Assembly (NCBI GenBank): GCA_021202245.1
Contig: JAJQDK010000133.1
Coordinates: 1 to 27,526, forward strand
Direction: 5' to 3'
Source of the DNA: Clostridiales bacterium
GTDB taxonomy: Bacteria; Bacillota; Clostridia; Oscillospirales; Acutalibacteraceae
DNA length: 27,526 bases
The notes under the pieces were generated by a model, which saw only the letters and a program-made list of their open reading frames with translations, made no database searches and was not told the origin of the DNA. A program made the translations under genes and the position numbers. The stretch's first letter is position 1. Each line of letters begins with the position of its first letter. Below, in pieces: positions 15,742-25,153 of this stretch.

Positions 15742-17841
15742 TCAGTCTTTTTTAGCTTTTTCGCTCATAATCTTCTCAGCAATGTTCTTGGGTACCTCAG
15801 CGTAGGTATCGGGCTCCATAACATACTGTCCGCGGCCCTGAGTCTTGGAACGCATATCGGTTGCGTAACCGAACATCTCCGAGAGCGGAACGTGAGCGAT
15901 AACTCTCTGAACACCGTTGTCGGCTTCCATACTCTGGATCATACCGCGGCGTGAATTGAGGTCGCCGATAACGTCGCCGAGATATTCCTCGGGAGTAATG
16001 ACGGTAACCTTCATAATCGGCTCAAGCAGAACCGGATCTGCTTTCTTCATAGCACTCTTGAATGCCATTGAACCGGCAATCTTAAATGCCATTTCTGATG
16101 AATCGACTTCGTGGTAGGAGCCGTCATAAAGCTCAACCTTAACGTCAACTACATTGTAGCCTGCAACAACGCCCGAAAGCATTGCGTCCTGAACACCCTG
16201 GTCAACAGCGGGAATGTACTCCTTGGGGATTGCACCGCCGACAATGTTGTTTACAAATTCATAGCCGTTATCCTTGTTGGGATAAATGTTAATCTTAACG
16301 TGACCGTACTGGCCCTTACCGCCCGACTGGCGTGCATATTTCTCATCAACAGAAGTCTCTCTGCGGATGGTTTCCTTGTATGCAACCTGCGGAGCGCCGA
16401 TGTTAGCCTCTACCTTAAATTCACGAAGCAAACGGTCAACGATAATTTCAAGGTGAAGCTCACCCATACCTGCGATGATAGTCTGACCTGTTTCCTCGTC
16501 TGTATAAGCCTTAAAGGTCGGGTCCTCTTCGGCGAGCTTTGCAAGAGCAATGCCCATTTTTTCCTGACCTGCCTTAGTTTTAGGCTCAATAGCAACACGG
16601 ATAACAGGATCCGGGAACTCCATAGACTCCAAAATTACGGGAGCCTTTTCGTCGCAGAGTGTGTCGCCTGTGGTAGTATTTTTAAGACCTACGGCAGCAG
16701 CGATATCACCTGCATAGCAGCAGTCAATATCTTTTCTGTCGTTAGCGTGCATTTGCAGAATTCTGCCCATACGCTCGTTGTTGTCCTTAACCGAGTTGTA
16801 AACCGTTGTTCCTGCCTTTACCATACCCGAATATACACGGAAGAAGCAAAGCTTACCTACAAACGGGTCGGTTGCAATCTTAAATGCAAGAGCGGAGAAC
16901 GGCTCTGTGTCGGAAGAATGTCTTTCGATTTCTTCGCCTGTTTCGGGGTCCGTGCCCTTAATTGCAGGAACATCCGTAGGAGCCGGCATAAAATCAACGA
17001 TAGCGTCAAGGAGCATCTGAACGCCCTTGTTGCGATATGAAGAACCGCAGCAAACGGGAACCATCTCGTTGTCAATGGTTGCTTTTCTGATTACCTTCTT
17101 GATTTCTTCAACGGTAATCTCCTCGCCGCCGAAGTATTTCTCCATAAGCTCTTCGTCAAGCTCGGCAACCGATTCAATAAGCTTTTCGTGGTATTCGTTT
17201 GCAATGTCCTGCATATCCTCCGGAATATCTTCCTCGCCGAACTTTGTGCCGTCCTCGTTATAATAAATTTCGGCTTTCATTCTGATAAGGTCGATAATGC
17301 CTCTGAATTCATTTTCGGCGCCGATCGGAAGCTGAATCGGAACAGCGTTACATTTAAGTCTGTCCTTCATCATCTGAACAACATGGAAAAAGTTTGCGCC
17401 CATAATGTCCATTTTATTTACATAAACCATTCTCGGAACACCGTAGTTGTCAGCCTGATGCCAAACGGTTTCAGACTGAGGTTCAACGCCGCCCTTAGCA
17501 CACAATACCGTTACCGAACCGTCAAGCACACGGAGCGAACGCTCAACCTCTACTGTAAAGTCAACGTGTCCGGGTGTATCAATGATGTTGATTCTGAAAG
17601 GGTCATACTGGTGCTTGCCGCCCTGCCAAAAGCAGGTAGTAGCTGCGGAGGTAATTGTGATACCGCGCTCCTGCTCCTGAACCATCCAGTCCATTGTAGC
17701 GGCGCCGTCATGCACCTCGCCTATTTTATGGTTTACGCCGGTATAATACAGGATACGCTCTGTTGTCGTAGTCTTACCGGCATCAATATGAGCCATAATG
17801 CCGATATTTCTTGTCTGTTCAAGTGAGACCTGTCTTGGCAT
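15742..17841 (-). CDS. fusA: Elongation factor G
   Basis: This GTPase drives translocation and, with RRF, ribosome recycling. It has 699 residues. Seen: P-loop AHIDAGKT at 17-24, RGITITSAA, DTPGHVDF, NKMD, then the barrel domain and domains III-V (GMGELHLEI, SGGKGQYGHV, SRRGMI). GAGGAGG lies before the ATG. It sits between rpsG (35 bases upstream) and tuf, the classic str order. Confidence 0.99.
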   Translation of the reverse strand: MPRQVSLEQTRNIGIMAHIDAGKTTTTERILYYTGVNHKIGEVHDGAATMDWMVQEQERGITITSAATTCFWQGGKHQYDPFRINIIDTPGHVDFTVEVERSLRVLDGSVTVLCAKGGVEPQSETVWHQADNYGVPRMVYVNKMDIMGANFFHVVQMMKDRLKCNAVPIQLPIGAENEFRGIIDLIRMKAEIYYNEDGTKFGEEDIPEDMQDIANEYHEKLIESVAELDEELMEKYFGGEEITVEEIKKVIRKATIDNEMVPVCCGSSYRNKGVQMLLDAIVDFMPAPTDVPAIKGTDPETGEEIERHSSDTEPFSALAFKIATDPFVGKLCFFRVYSGMVKAGTTVYNSVKDNNERMGRILQMHANDRKDIDCCYAGDIAAAVGLKNTTTGDTLCDEKAPVILESMEFPDPVIRVAIEPKTKAGQEKMGIALAKLAEEDPTFKAYTDEETGQTIIAGMGELHLEIIVDRLLREFKVEANIGAPQVAYKETIRRETSVDEKYARQSGGKGQYGHVKINIYPNKDNGYEFVNNIVGGAIPKEYIPAVDQGVQDAMLSGVVAGYNVVDVKVELYDGSYHEVDSSEMAFKIAGSMAFKSAMKKADPVLLEPIMKVTVITPEEYLGDVIGDLNSRRGMIQSMEADNGVQRVIAHVPLSEMFGYATDMRSKTQGRGQYVMEPDTYAEVPKNIAEKIMSEKAKKD

Positions 17842-17876
17842 AAAATCCTCCTCTAAAAATTAAAGCGGTAAAATCA

Positions 17877-18347
17877 TTACCATCTGTAATGAGCGAAAGC
17901 CTTGTTTGCTTCAGCCATCTTGTGAGTATCTTCACGCTTTTTGTATGCGCCGCCTGCACTGTTTGTGGCGTCAAGGATTTCTCCTGCAAGTCTTTCTTTC
18001 ATTGTTCTTTCGCTGCGGTTTCTTGAGTAGGTTGTAATCCAACGCAGACCGAGCGTCTGGCGTCTTTTGGGACGAACCTCCATAGGAACCTGATAAGTGG
18101 CACCGCCGACACGGCGAGCCTTAACCTCGAGAACGGGCATTACGTTTTCCATAGCCTGTTCAAAAACCTCGAGCGGGTTGTTTCCTGTCTTTTCTGCAAT
18201 GATGTCGAATGCACCGTAAACAATTTTCTGGGCAACGCCCTTTTTACCGTCGTACATTACATTGTTGATAAGACGTGTTACAAGTTTTGAATTATAAAGC
18301 GGATCGGGTAATACGTCACGCTTCGCAATAGAACCTCTTCTTGGCAC
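17877..18347 (-). CDS. rpsG: 30S ribosomal protein S7
   Basis: It nucleates assembly of the 30S head and lines the decoding exit. With a GTG start the protein has 156 residues, the standard bacterial length, beginning (M)PRRGSIAKRDVLPDP. GGAGGG lies seven bases upstream of the GTG; the in-frame ATG at 18419 has no such site and adds residues unlike S7. It ends HYRW. It follows rpsL by about 158 bases, longer than usual, and no clear promoter was found in that gap. Confidence 0.98.
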   Translation of the reverse strand: MPRRGSIAKRDVLPDPLYNSKLVTRLINNVMYDGKKGVAQKIVYGAFDIIAEKTGNNPLEVFEQAMENVMPVLEVKARRVGGATYQVPMEVRPKRRQTLGLRWITTYSRNRSERTMKERLAGEILDATNSAGGAYKKREDTHKMAEANKAFAHYRW

Positions 18348-18505
18348 TTTGCTTCCCTCCTTCACAATAATTGAGATATCATAGGTACTCGAAAGCGACA
18401 AACTCCCGTATGCCAACAAGACATTCTACCGTATATAGTAAAATTCCTGCCGCATAGCAGAACTTAAAATTTAAGTCAAGAGAGTTTTGTCAATTCCTAT
18501 TCTGC

Positions 18506-18922
18506 TTACTTCTTTTTCGGGCGCTTAGCACCGTACTTGGAACGGGCCTGCATACGTCCCGTAACACCCTGTGCATCGAGCGTACCGCGCACAATGTGAT
18601 AACGAACACCGGGCAAGTCCTTAACACGGCCACCACGGATAAGAACAACGCTGTGCTCCTGAAGGTTGTGACCTACGCCGGGAATATAGGAACTGACCTC
18701 AATACCGTTAGAAAGTCTTACTCTGGCAATTTTTCTGAGCGCCGAGTTAGGCTTCTTAGGGGTAGCGGTCTTTACCGCAGTACAAACACCTCTTTTTTGT
18801 GGGGAGCTCTGGTCAATAGCAACACGCTTCTTTGAGTTCCAGCCCTTTAAAAGAGCAGGCGCTTTGGCTTTCTTTTCGGAAACCTCTCTTCCCTTGCGTA
18901 CCAACTGGTTAAATGTAGGCAT
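18506..18922 (-). CDS. rpsL: 30S ribosomal protein S12
   Basis: It acts in the decoding centre and is the first gene of the str operon. It has 138 residues with the Firmicute-type insertion after the N-terminal helix. Seen: TPKKPNSALRK and GGRVKDLPGVRYH; the two lysines tied to streptomycin sensitivity are present (K56 and K101 in Bacillus numbering), so no resistance change is seen there. Position 49 is Ala in GVCTAV where E. coli has Arg; I recall this in related Clostridia. AAAGGAGGAA precedes the ATG. rpoB and rpoC are not directly upstream. Confidence 0.99.
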   Translation of the reverse strand: MPTFNQLVRKGREVSEKKAKAPALLKGWNSKKRVAIDQSSPQKRGVCTAVKTATPKKPNSALRKIARVRLSNGIEVSSYIPGVGHNLQEHSVVLIRGGRVKDLPGVRYHIVRGTLDAQGVTGRMQARSKYGAKRPKKK

Positions 18923-18955
18923 ATTTTTCCTCCTTTCAAAAATATTTAAGAATTG

Positions 18956-18978
18956 AAAAACCGCTCTGTTTACAGAGC
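18956..18978 (-). promoter_or_regulatory. Terminator-like hairpin in the rpsL leader
   Basis: On the minus strand GCTCTG TAAA CAGAGC is followed by GGTTTTTC. It lies within the str operon leader, after the promoter and before the ribosome binding site, so it may act as an attenuator. Confidence 0.45.
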
Positions 18979-19043
18979 AATACGTCGGCCATTCACAATA
19001 CACCCGAAAACGGGCGCACTTATAGAATGTCCCACGATTTATA

Positions 19044-19073
19044 ATTATAAACCATTCTTTCCCGATTTGTCAA
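19044..19073 (-). promoter_or_regulatory. str operon promoter
   Basis: Minus-strand consensus TTGACA, 18-base spacer, perfect TATAAT. Transcription should begin near 19037, giving a leader of about 115 bases before rpsL. Confidence 0.85.
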
Positions 19074-19150
19074 GCATTTATCGGATTTTTATTTTATTTT
19101 TGCCGTTCATCGCCCGATTTCGCCGCTGCGGCTTGCAACAAGCGCAGGGA

Positions 19151-19168
19151 AGGGCAAGCCCCTTATTT
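19151..19168 (+). repeat. 18-base intergenic repeat, copy 1
   Basis: AGGGCAAGCCCCTTATTT, identical to 25154-25171. This copy lies about 55 bases upstream of the -35 box of the LtaS-like gene. It contains the small palindrome GGGCAAGCCC. Confidence 0.7.
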
Positions 19169-19223
19169 GAACCCTCACCGAAAAACAGTATATTTTTTAA
19201 ACAGTCGGACTATGCTAAAATAC

Positions 19224-19252
19224 TTGAAAAAAGGGATATTTAAGCTTATAAT
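19224..19252 (+). promoter_or_regulatory. Promoter of the LtaS-like gene
   Basis: TTGAAA, 17-base spacer, perfect TATAAT. Transcription should begin near 19259. Confidence 0.8.
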
Positions 19253-19368
19253 GGAAAATGACGGCGAGCGTTATTCGGGCGGCAGCAGCTTAATCGGCAG
19301 GACTTTGAAGCGCGAATATATACTAATATATACGCTTACGCTGAGATTTCACTGAAAGGACAAAGACA

Positions 19369-21444
19369 TTGATAAACACAAGTACCGCAACCGACAGCCG
19401 TTTATCGGACTATTCGTATTACAGTTCATCCTCAAAAAGCAAAAAAGCTCCGAGGGCTTGGACAACATTTCTTTATTTTCCTCTCGCAATTTTCTGGATG
19501 GAAATTGCGCTCAAATTTGCCCTGGGGCTTTTCACAGCAGACAGTCTGCTTTATACCGCCCTGTTCACCGTGCCGTTTGCTCTTATTCTGACAGTGTTGT
19601 GCACATTTTTTAAAAAACGAAAAATTAACAGAATCATTTCCGCAGTAATTACCGCAATTTTATGTATTTGGTACAACACTCAAATGGTATACTACAATGT
19701 GTTCGGCACCTTTCTCGTCATAAAAAGCATAACCAACGGCGGTACGGAGCAGGCATTCAATTCCACTGATATGATTATTTCCTCAATCACAAGCAAGCTC
19801 GGATTTATTCTGCTTGTTTTTGTTCCGCTTATTGTCAATATCATCTTCGGCGGCAGACTCTTTGCTTTTACAAAAATAAGGCTTCCGTTTAAGGGAATCG
19901 TGATTATCATCGCAGCTGCGGTGTACGGTATCACTCTTGTATGCGTCAACCTCGATTCCTCCTCAAGCTCAAGCAGCAGCTACAACCTCTATTACGGAGA
20001 GCTTCAGCAAAACGCAGTCTGTGAGCGCTTCGGGCTGTTTACAATGCAAAGACTTGATATAAGTCATCTGTTGTTCGGCTATTCTTCCGTGCTGCTTGAC
20101 GTAAGCACGGCAGACGAGGCTGCCGCTCCCACCACTTCCGCCGTAAGCACAGAGGGGAATGAAAGCGGAGAAGAGGATGAAACAGTTGAAATTAAGCCGC
20201 AGATTATCGAAACGGATTTTGAGGCGCTGTCGGAAAGCACCGACAACGACGAGCTTAAAACACTTTATAATTATTTCAGCTCCGCAGAGCCGAGCTATAC
20301 AAACGAATATACGGGAATGTTTGAGGGCTACAACATTATCTTTATAACCGCCGAGAGCTTTTCAAAGTATGCTATTGACGAAGAGCTGACTCCCACGCTG
20401 TACAAGCTCTATAACGAGGGCTTTCAGTTTGAGAATTACTACTCTCCTGCCTGGGGTGTAAGCACCACCGACGGCGAGTACGCCAATTTAACCGGACTTA
20501 TTCCCAAATCGGGCGTGTGGAGCTTTTCGCAGTCGGTGGAGGACAACATCAGCTTCCCGTTCACCCTGGGAGAGATGAGTCACACCTACAGCTACAGCGT
20601 TGTAAATGCATATCATAACCACACCTACAGCTATTATGACAGAGATCAATACCTAACCAACATAGGCTATGATTATTTTGCCATAGGCAAGGGACTTGAC
20701 TTGGGCGAAAATGTATGGCCTAACTCGGATTATAAGATGATGCAGAAAACGGTTAACGACTACATAAATGCCGACAGCTTCAGCGTATATTATATGACTG
20801 TAAGCGGTCACGGAAGCTATTCCTACAACACAATGAGCATACGCAACTGGGATGCCGTTGAGGACCTTGATTACGACGACGAGGTCAAGGGATATCTTGT
20901 CGCTAATATCGAGCTTGACAAGGCTATGGAGTATTTGCTTGAAAGGCTTGAAGAAGCCGGAAAGCTTGACAATACGCTTATCTGTATGACGGACGACCAC
21001 TACCCCTATGCCCTTGACGACGTGGACGGACTTGACGAGCTTGCCGGGCACGAAGTGGACACCACCTTTGAAAGATATGAAAACGCCTGGATTTTGTGGA
21101 GCGGTTCAATGGCCGAGCCTATAAAGGTTGACACCTACTGCTCAAGCCTTGACGTTTTGCCCACCCTGCTTAATATGCTCGGCTTTGAATATGACAGCCG
21201 CACGTTAAGCGGAACGGATGTGTTCGGCAGCAAGGCGCCGTTTGTGGTGTTCGCTGACAGAAGCTGGATTTCACAAAACGGAAAGTATAACGCAAACACG
21301 GGCACCTACACCGAGTTTGAGGATGCCGAGGGCGAGGACGACATAGAAAGCCTCAGCAACAGATGCAACAATATGTTTACCGTAGCCCGAATGATTCTTG
21401 ACAATGACGCATACGCTCAAATGTACGGCTCAATAACAGAATAA
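19369..21444 (+). CDS. ltaS: LTA synthase family membrane protein (sulfatase fold)
   Basis: The family polymerises glycerol-phosphate from phosphatidylglycerol into lipoteichoic acid outside the membrane. The 691-residue protein has about five membrane segments in the first 200 residues, an acidic linker at about 245-300, and an extracellular sulfatase-fold domain. Seen: metal ligand E329 in ITAESF; STTDGEY with T366 at the place of the catalytic Thr of S. aureus LtaS; VSGHGSY; and TDDHYPY with D543/H544. The start is TTG with AAAGGA upstream; the first ATG comes only at residue 45, inside membrane segment 1. It is a single-gene unit with its own promoter and terminator. The exact polymer or lipid headgroup made here is inferred from the family; a related phosphoglycerol transferase role is possible. 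Confidence 0.88.
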   Translation: MINTSTATDSRLSDYSYYSSSSKSKKAPRAWTTFLYFPLAIFWMEIALKFALGLFTADSLLYTALFTVPFALILTVLCTFFKKRKINRIISAVITAILCIWYNTQMVYYNVFGTFLVIKSITNGGTEQAFNSTDMIISSITSKLGFILLVFVPLIVNIIFGGRLFAFTKIRLPFKGIVIIIAAAVYGITLVCVNLDSSSSSSSSYNLYYGELQQNAVCERFGLFTMQRLDISHLLFGYSSVLLDVSTADEAAAPTTSAVSTEGNESGEEDETVEIKPQIIETDFEALSESTDNDELKTLYNYFSSAEPSYTNEYTGMFEGYNIIFITAESFSKYAIDEELTPTLYKLYNEGFQFENYYSPAWGVSTTDGEYANLTGLIPKSGVWSFSQSVEDNISFPFTLGEMSHTYSYSVVNAYHNHTYSYYDRDQYLTNIGYDYFAIGKGLDLGENVWPNSDYKMMQKTVNDYINADSFSVYYMTVSGHGSYSYNTMSIRNWDAVEDLDYDDEVKGYLVANIELDKAMEYLLERLEEAGKLDNTLICMTDDHYPYALDDVDGLDELAGHEVDTTFERYENAWILWSGSMAEPIKVDTYCSSLDVLPTLLNMLGFEYDSRTLSGTDVFGSKAPFVVFADRSWISQNGKYNANTGTYTEFEDAEGEDDIESLSNRCNNMFTVARMILDNDAYAQMYGSITE

Positions 21445-21491
21445 AATACAGCGATATACAGCGGTCTGTCCGCAAAGCTGATAAAAAGCGG

Positions 21492-21530
21492 AAACCGACG
21501 CATTGCAGAAAAGCGATGCGTCGGTTTTTA
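21492..21530. terminator. Strong bidirectional terminator between LtaS-like gene and trkH
   Basis: A 15-bp stem (AAACCGACGCATTGC / GCGATGCGTCGGTTT) with a six-base loop is followed by TTTTTATTT. It sits between convergent genes and also has a T-rich side on the minus strand. Confidence 0.9.
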
Positions 21531-21545
21531 TTTGCGTATTCGTAT

Positions 21546-22994
21546 TTAAGATTTCTTCCATGCAGACGGCTTAAACAAAAGCAGAAGCGGAAACAGCTCC
21601 AATCTGCCTGCAAGCATATCAAAAATAAATACTAATTTTGAAAAAATGCTGAAGCCTGAATAATTGCCTGCCGGACCTACCTCTCCCAAACCGGGACCGG
21701 TATTGTTAAGGCTTGCGGCAACAGAGGTAAAGCTCGTTGTAAAGTCCTTGTTGTCAACCGCAATCAATAAAAAGCTGAGTATGAAAATGCTTAAATAAAC
21801 TATCAGATACACCGAGGTGGTTCTCACTGTTTCGTGGTTGACTGTTTTGTCGTCCATTTTTACCGCTTTGATATTCTTAGGATGCACAAGCAGGGCAAAC
21901 TCTTTTTTTACCTCTTTAATCAGGATAATAATCCTCGACACCTTAAAGCCGCCGCCTGTGCTGCCCGCCATTGCGCCGACAAAGGTGAGTATCAAAATTA
22001 TCGCCTTTGACAGCTCGGGCCAAGCGTTGACATCGGACAAGCCGAAGCCCGTGGTTGAGATGACAGAAACAACATAGAAAAAGCTCTGATTAAAGGCGTC
22101 GTACGCTGTGGGATACAAGTGGCTTATATTAAAGGCAATAACTGCAACCGAAGCCGCAATGATTCCGAGATACACCCAAAGCTCCTCAATCTTGAACGCC
22201 TGCTTGAATTTGCGGAAAATCAGCAGAATATAAAAAGTAAAGTTTATGCCGAACAAAAGCATAAATACGGTTATAATCATCTGCACATAATACGAATCGT
22301 AGGCTGCCATTCCGGAATTGTGGATGCCGAAGCCGCCCGTGCCGGCTGTGGCAAAGCTTACGTTTACGGCGTCAAATATTCCCAATCCGCCGAACAAAAG
22401 AAGTATGAATTCCAGCACGGTAAGTCCGATATAAATTCCGTACAGCAGCGAAGCGTAGCTGCGCATACGCGGAAGCGCTTTGCCGATAATCGGTCCGGGG
22501 CTTTCGGCTTTCATAAGATAAATATTTTGCTGACCGCCGAGCTTGGGAATGAGCGCAAGCAAAAAGACTATAACTCCCATTCCGCCCAACCAGTTCAGAA
22601 AGCTGCGCCATATCAGCATACAGTGACTCAAGCCCTCAACATTTGCCACAACGGACGAGCCCGTGGTCGTGATACCCGAAACAGTTTCAAAAAGGGCGTC
22701 TATAAACGTCGGAATTTCGCCGCTGAGCCAAAACGGCAGACAGCCGACAAGCGACATTAAAATCCAGCTGAGCGCTGTTGCCGCAAAGCCCGACCTCTGG
22801 TACAAAACCTGATTCTTTTGTCTTTTAAATTTTATTGCAGTCACGCCGAGAATTTCGCAGGCAATCCCTACACACAGAAAATAAATTCCCTCTTTTTCGC
22901 CGTAAAACAAAGATGTTACGGTTCCTATCTGCATTGCGGCGCCCTCAAAAACAAGAACCCAACCGAGGATGTATGTTATAATTCGTTTGTTCAT
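21546..22994 (-). CDS. trkH: TrkH/KtrB-type potassium uptake channel subunit
   Basis: This membrane subunit conducts K+ inward under control of TrkA. The 482-residue protein has the fourfold membrane-pore-membrane layout. All four selectivity-filter segments are visible: TTTGSS near 109-114, TAGTGGFG at 216-223, STTGFGL at 314-320 and NNTGPGL at 431-437. The C-terminus ends in the family-type LFKPSAWKKS. Its ATG overlaps the trkA stop codon (ATGA), so translation is probably coupled. The length and N-terminus are closer to TrkH than to the shorter KtrB, but the split is not certain. It ends 16 bases before a strong terminator. Confidence 0.94.
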   Translation of the reverse strand: MNKRIITYILGWVLVFEGAAMQIGTVTSLFYGEKEGIYFLCVGIACEILGVTAIKFKRQKNQVLYQRSGFAATALSWILMSLVGCLPFWLSGEIPTFIDALFETVSGITTTGSSVVANVEGLSHCMLIWRSFLNWLGGMGVIVFLLALIPKLGGQQNIYLMKAESPGPIIGKALPRMRSYASLLYGIYIGLTVLEFILLLFGGLGIFDAVNVSFATAGTGGFGIHNSGMAAYDSYYVQMIITVFMLLFGINFTFYILLIFRKFKQAFKIEELWVYLGIIAASVAVIAFNISHLYPTAYDAFNQSFFYVVSVISTTGFGLSDVNAWPELSKAIILILTFVGAMAGSTGGGFKVSRIIILIKEVKKEFALLVHPKNIKAVKMDDKTVNHETVRTTSVYLIVYLSIFILSFLLIAVDNKDFTTSFTSVAASLNNTGPGLGEVGPAGNYSGFSIFSKLVFIFDMLAGRLELFPLLLLFKPSAWKKS

Positions 22995-24367
22995 ATTGTT
23001 CTACTGTCCCAAATATTCTGAATAATATCGTCAAGGTCGCTGAGGCCCTTGTGCTTTGTAATTACAATTACCATATCGCCCGGCATAATCATATCTCTGC
23101 CCTGAGGAAGAATGACCTTCCTGCCGCGGTTAATACATATTATTTGCAAATTATCCTTGAGGTTAAGCTCCTGAATCGGAATATTTATAATTTTTGATTT
23201 TTCGCTTACTCTGAATTCAAGCGCCTCTACCCTGTCGTCATTGAGCCTGTACAGAGTTTCTACGTTGCTTCCCAGAGAATTCTGCATTGCTCTTACATAA
23301 CGGACTATATATTCGCCTGTCAGGTTTTTAGGGTGAATAATACATTCAAGGTCAAGGTCCTGCAAAATGGAATCAAACGAGGTGTTGTTTACCTTTGTAA
23401 TAATTTTGGCTTTTGATACGCCCTTTACAAACAGGGAGATAAGGATATTTTCCTCATCATAGTCCATCAGCGCCGCAACGCCCTTTGCGTGGTCAATTCC
23501 CTCGCTGAGCAGCAAATCCTGATCCATACAGTCGCCCTTTATTACAACGGCTTCTGGCAGCATTACAGCCCGCTCGGTCAAGCGCGCCGTATAACTCTCT
23601 ATAATTTTTACGTTTGAGCCCGAGCTGATGAGCTTTTTTGCGAGGTAATACGAAACCTTGCCGCCGCCCAGCAAAAATGCGTCACGGCTTTTTCCAATTG
23701 TGACATTGATACGCTTGAAAAACTTGGCGGCTGTTTCCGCCTTGGAAACGACGGAAATTTTATCTCCGCCCATCAGGACAAAATCACCGTTAGGAATGTA
23801 GACCTCGTTTCCTCTTTCAACGGAGCAAATCCTGACCTTGCCCTTCAGCGTGTCAATCTCGCTTATCTTTTTGTTGTCTACTATCGAATCATCGGGCAGA
23901 GTGACCTTTATCAGCTCCACCATACCCCTTGAAAACGTGTCAATTTCAAGGGCGCCGGAAAATCTGAGCAAACGGCTTATTTCATTGGCAACGGTCAGCT
24001 CCGGGTTTATCGCCATAGAAGGCCCGAGCAAATCCTTTACCCTCATCAAATCGTTTGTATATTCGGGATCGCGCACCCTTGCTATGGTATGCTTTATTCC
24101 CGCTGCCTTAGCCATAAGGCAGGCATAAAGATTAACCTCGTCCTGAGCCGCCGCCGCAATCACCAAATCGGCGCTTTCCGCGCCTGCTTCAAGCAGCACA
24201 TCGTAGGTAGCGCCGTTGCCCTCAACCCCAAGAATATCAAGGGAATTTGACAAATCCTCCACCGCGCTTCGGTTAATATCCACCACGGCGATTTCGTGTC
24301 CCTCGTTGTTGAGCTGAGTAGCAATAGAGGCTCCGACCTTACCGCACCCGACAATTATAATTTTCAT
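22991..24367 (-). CDS. trkA: TrkA potassium uptake regulator, double RCK
   Basis: This cytosolic ring protein gates TrkH in response to nucleotides. The 458 residues hold two RCK_N/RCK_C pairs: the first Rossmann site GCGKVG at 7-12 with the acidic D30 at the end of strand 2, and the second, GGGKVSYYLAK, at 234-244, followed by a second C-terminal subdomain to the end. The double layout matches TrkA rather than the single-RCK KtrA. The upstream gene of a two-gene operon, it is preceded by a promoter at 24443-24471 and overlaps trkH by four bases. Confidence 0.94.
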   Translation of the reverse strand: MKIIIVGCGKVGASIATQLNNEGHEIAVVDINRSAVEDLSNSLDILGVEGNGATYDVLLEAGAESADLVIAAAAQDEVNLYACLMAKAAGIKHTIARVRDPEYTNDLMRVKDLLGPSMAINPELTVANEISRLLRFSGALEIDTFSRGMVELIKVTLPDDSIVDNKKISEIDTLKGKVRICSVERGNEVYIPNGDFVLMGGDKISVVSKAETAAKFFKRINVTIGKSRDAFLLGGGKVSYYLAKKLISSGSNVKIIESYTARLTERAVMLPEAVVIKGDCMDQDLLLSEGIDHAKGVAALMDYDEENILISLFVKGVSKAKIITKVNNTSFDSILQDLDLECIIHPKNLTGEYIVRYVRAMQNSLGSNVETLYRLNDDRVEALEFRVSEKSKIINIPIQELNLKDNLQIICINRGRKVILPQGRDMIMPGDMVIVITKHKGLSDLDDIIQNIWDSRTI

Positions 24368-24442
24368 ATGAATACCTCGTTGTACATAAATAAAAACGGA
24401 TTTTCAAGCTGTGCTTTTACATAGTTTCTCAGCACATATGAC

Positions 24443-24471
24443 ATAATACACCAAACTGCATACAAAATCAA
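24443..24471 (-). promoter_or_regulatory. trkA-trkH promoter
   Basis: Minus-strand TTGATT, 17-base spacer, TATTAT. Transcription should begin near 24436, about 69 bases before trkA. The leader is too short for the ydaO-type c-di-AMP riboswitch. Confidence 0.6.
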
Positions 24472-24548
24472 TATTTTTGCCGATAAAAAGATTAAAAAAA
24501 TAATTTTCCGCTATCCCGTCTTTTTTTGGTGAAATTTGCATTTGAATA

Positions 24549-24577
24549 TTGTGCTTTTTTCTGTTTTATTTTATAAT
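24549..24577 (+). promoter_or_regulatory. ruvX promoter
   Basis: TTGTGC, 17-base spacer, perfect TATAAT, about 47 bases before the start codon. Confidence 0.65.
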
Positions 24578-24623
24578 AAAGCAGAAGATGTCCTATTCTT
24601 ATTTTATTGAAAGGAACAAGCCT

Positions 24624-25049
24624 ATGATAATAATGTCAGTTGACCTCGGCAAAGCCAGAACGGGCATTGCGGTATGCGACAAAAACGAGCTTCTCGCCTC
24701 TCCCTACACGGTGATTTTTGAAAAATCTCCCCTGAAGCTTCCCGAAAAGGTTGCTCAAGCCGTTTGCAGCACAAAGGCGGAGCTTGTAGTGGTGGGGCTG
24801 CCGAAAAATATGGACGGCACCGAGGGTGAAAGCGCCCGAAACGCGCGTGAGTTTGCGAAAAAGCTCACCGAGCTTACCGGAGTAGAATCCGTGATGCAGG
24901 ATGAACGAGGCACTACGATAACGGCTCATAATTTTTTAAACACCACAAACACACGGGGCAAAAAGCGTAAAAATGTAGTGGACGAGGTTGCCGCAACAAT
25001 AATTTTGCAGGATTACCTCGACTCCCGCCGCAATTTTTCAAGCCGTTAG
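24624..25049 (+). CDS. ruvX: RuvX/YqgF-family RNase H-fold nuclease
   Basis: Family members act as a putative Holliday junction resolvase and in 16S rRNA 5'-end maturation. The 141 residues are the usual length. Seen: SVDLGKARTGIAV with catalytic D6; GLPKNMDGTEG at 58-68; QDERGTT at 92-98; and VVDEVAATIILQDYL with D120. The start MIIMSVD is chosen because GAAAGGAA lies upstream and the N-terminal strand then starts normally; an in-frame upstream ATG at 24549 falls within the promoter. It is a single-gene unit before htpG. Confidence 0.92.
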   Translation: MIIMSVDLGKARTGIAVCDKNELLASPYTVIFEKSPLKLPEKVAQAVCSTKAELVVVGLPKNMDGTEGESARNAREFAKKLTELTGVESVMQDERGTTITAHNFLNTTNTRGKKRKNVVDEVAATIILQDYLDSRRNFSSR

Positions 25050-25092
25050 AGCGGTGTGACGAAGCGGCTGTACAATTTAAGACTTTTATCCA

Positions 25093-25121
25093 TTGAATGT
25101 TTTTATTATTTGTATTATAAT
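25093..25121 (+). promoter_or_regulatory. htpG promoter
   Basis: TTGAAT, 17-base spacer, perfect TATAAT. Transcription should begin near 25128. No CIRCE heat-shock operator (TTAGCACTC...GAGTGCTAA) is present. Confidence 0.8.
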
Positions 25122-25153
25122 GTAGATTTAGAGATTGAAATGTTACATAACTT

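Larger units (their letters stand above)
18923..19368. other. Divergent region between rpsL and the LtaS-like gene
   Basis: No gene is supported in these 446 bases. They hold the rpsL leader with a terminator-like hairpin (18956-18978), the str promoter (19044-19073), one copy of an 18-base repeat (19151-19168), the promoter of the plus-strand gene (19224-19252) and a leader of about 110 bases with a weak AT-rich inverted repeat near 19312-19335. Confidence 0.7.

Noticed and set aside
16111..17040. A 309-codon plus-strand open frame inside fusA
   Set aside because: It lies antisense to EF-G, whose full motifs are present; the antisense product has no domain pattern and no ribosome binding site.
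18348..18505. A promoter or S7-binding site in the rpsL-rpsG gap
   Set aside because: TTGAC-like boxes occur but no good -10 lies at the right distance, and no S7 target resembling 16S rRNA was recognised.
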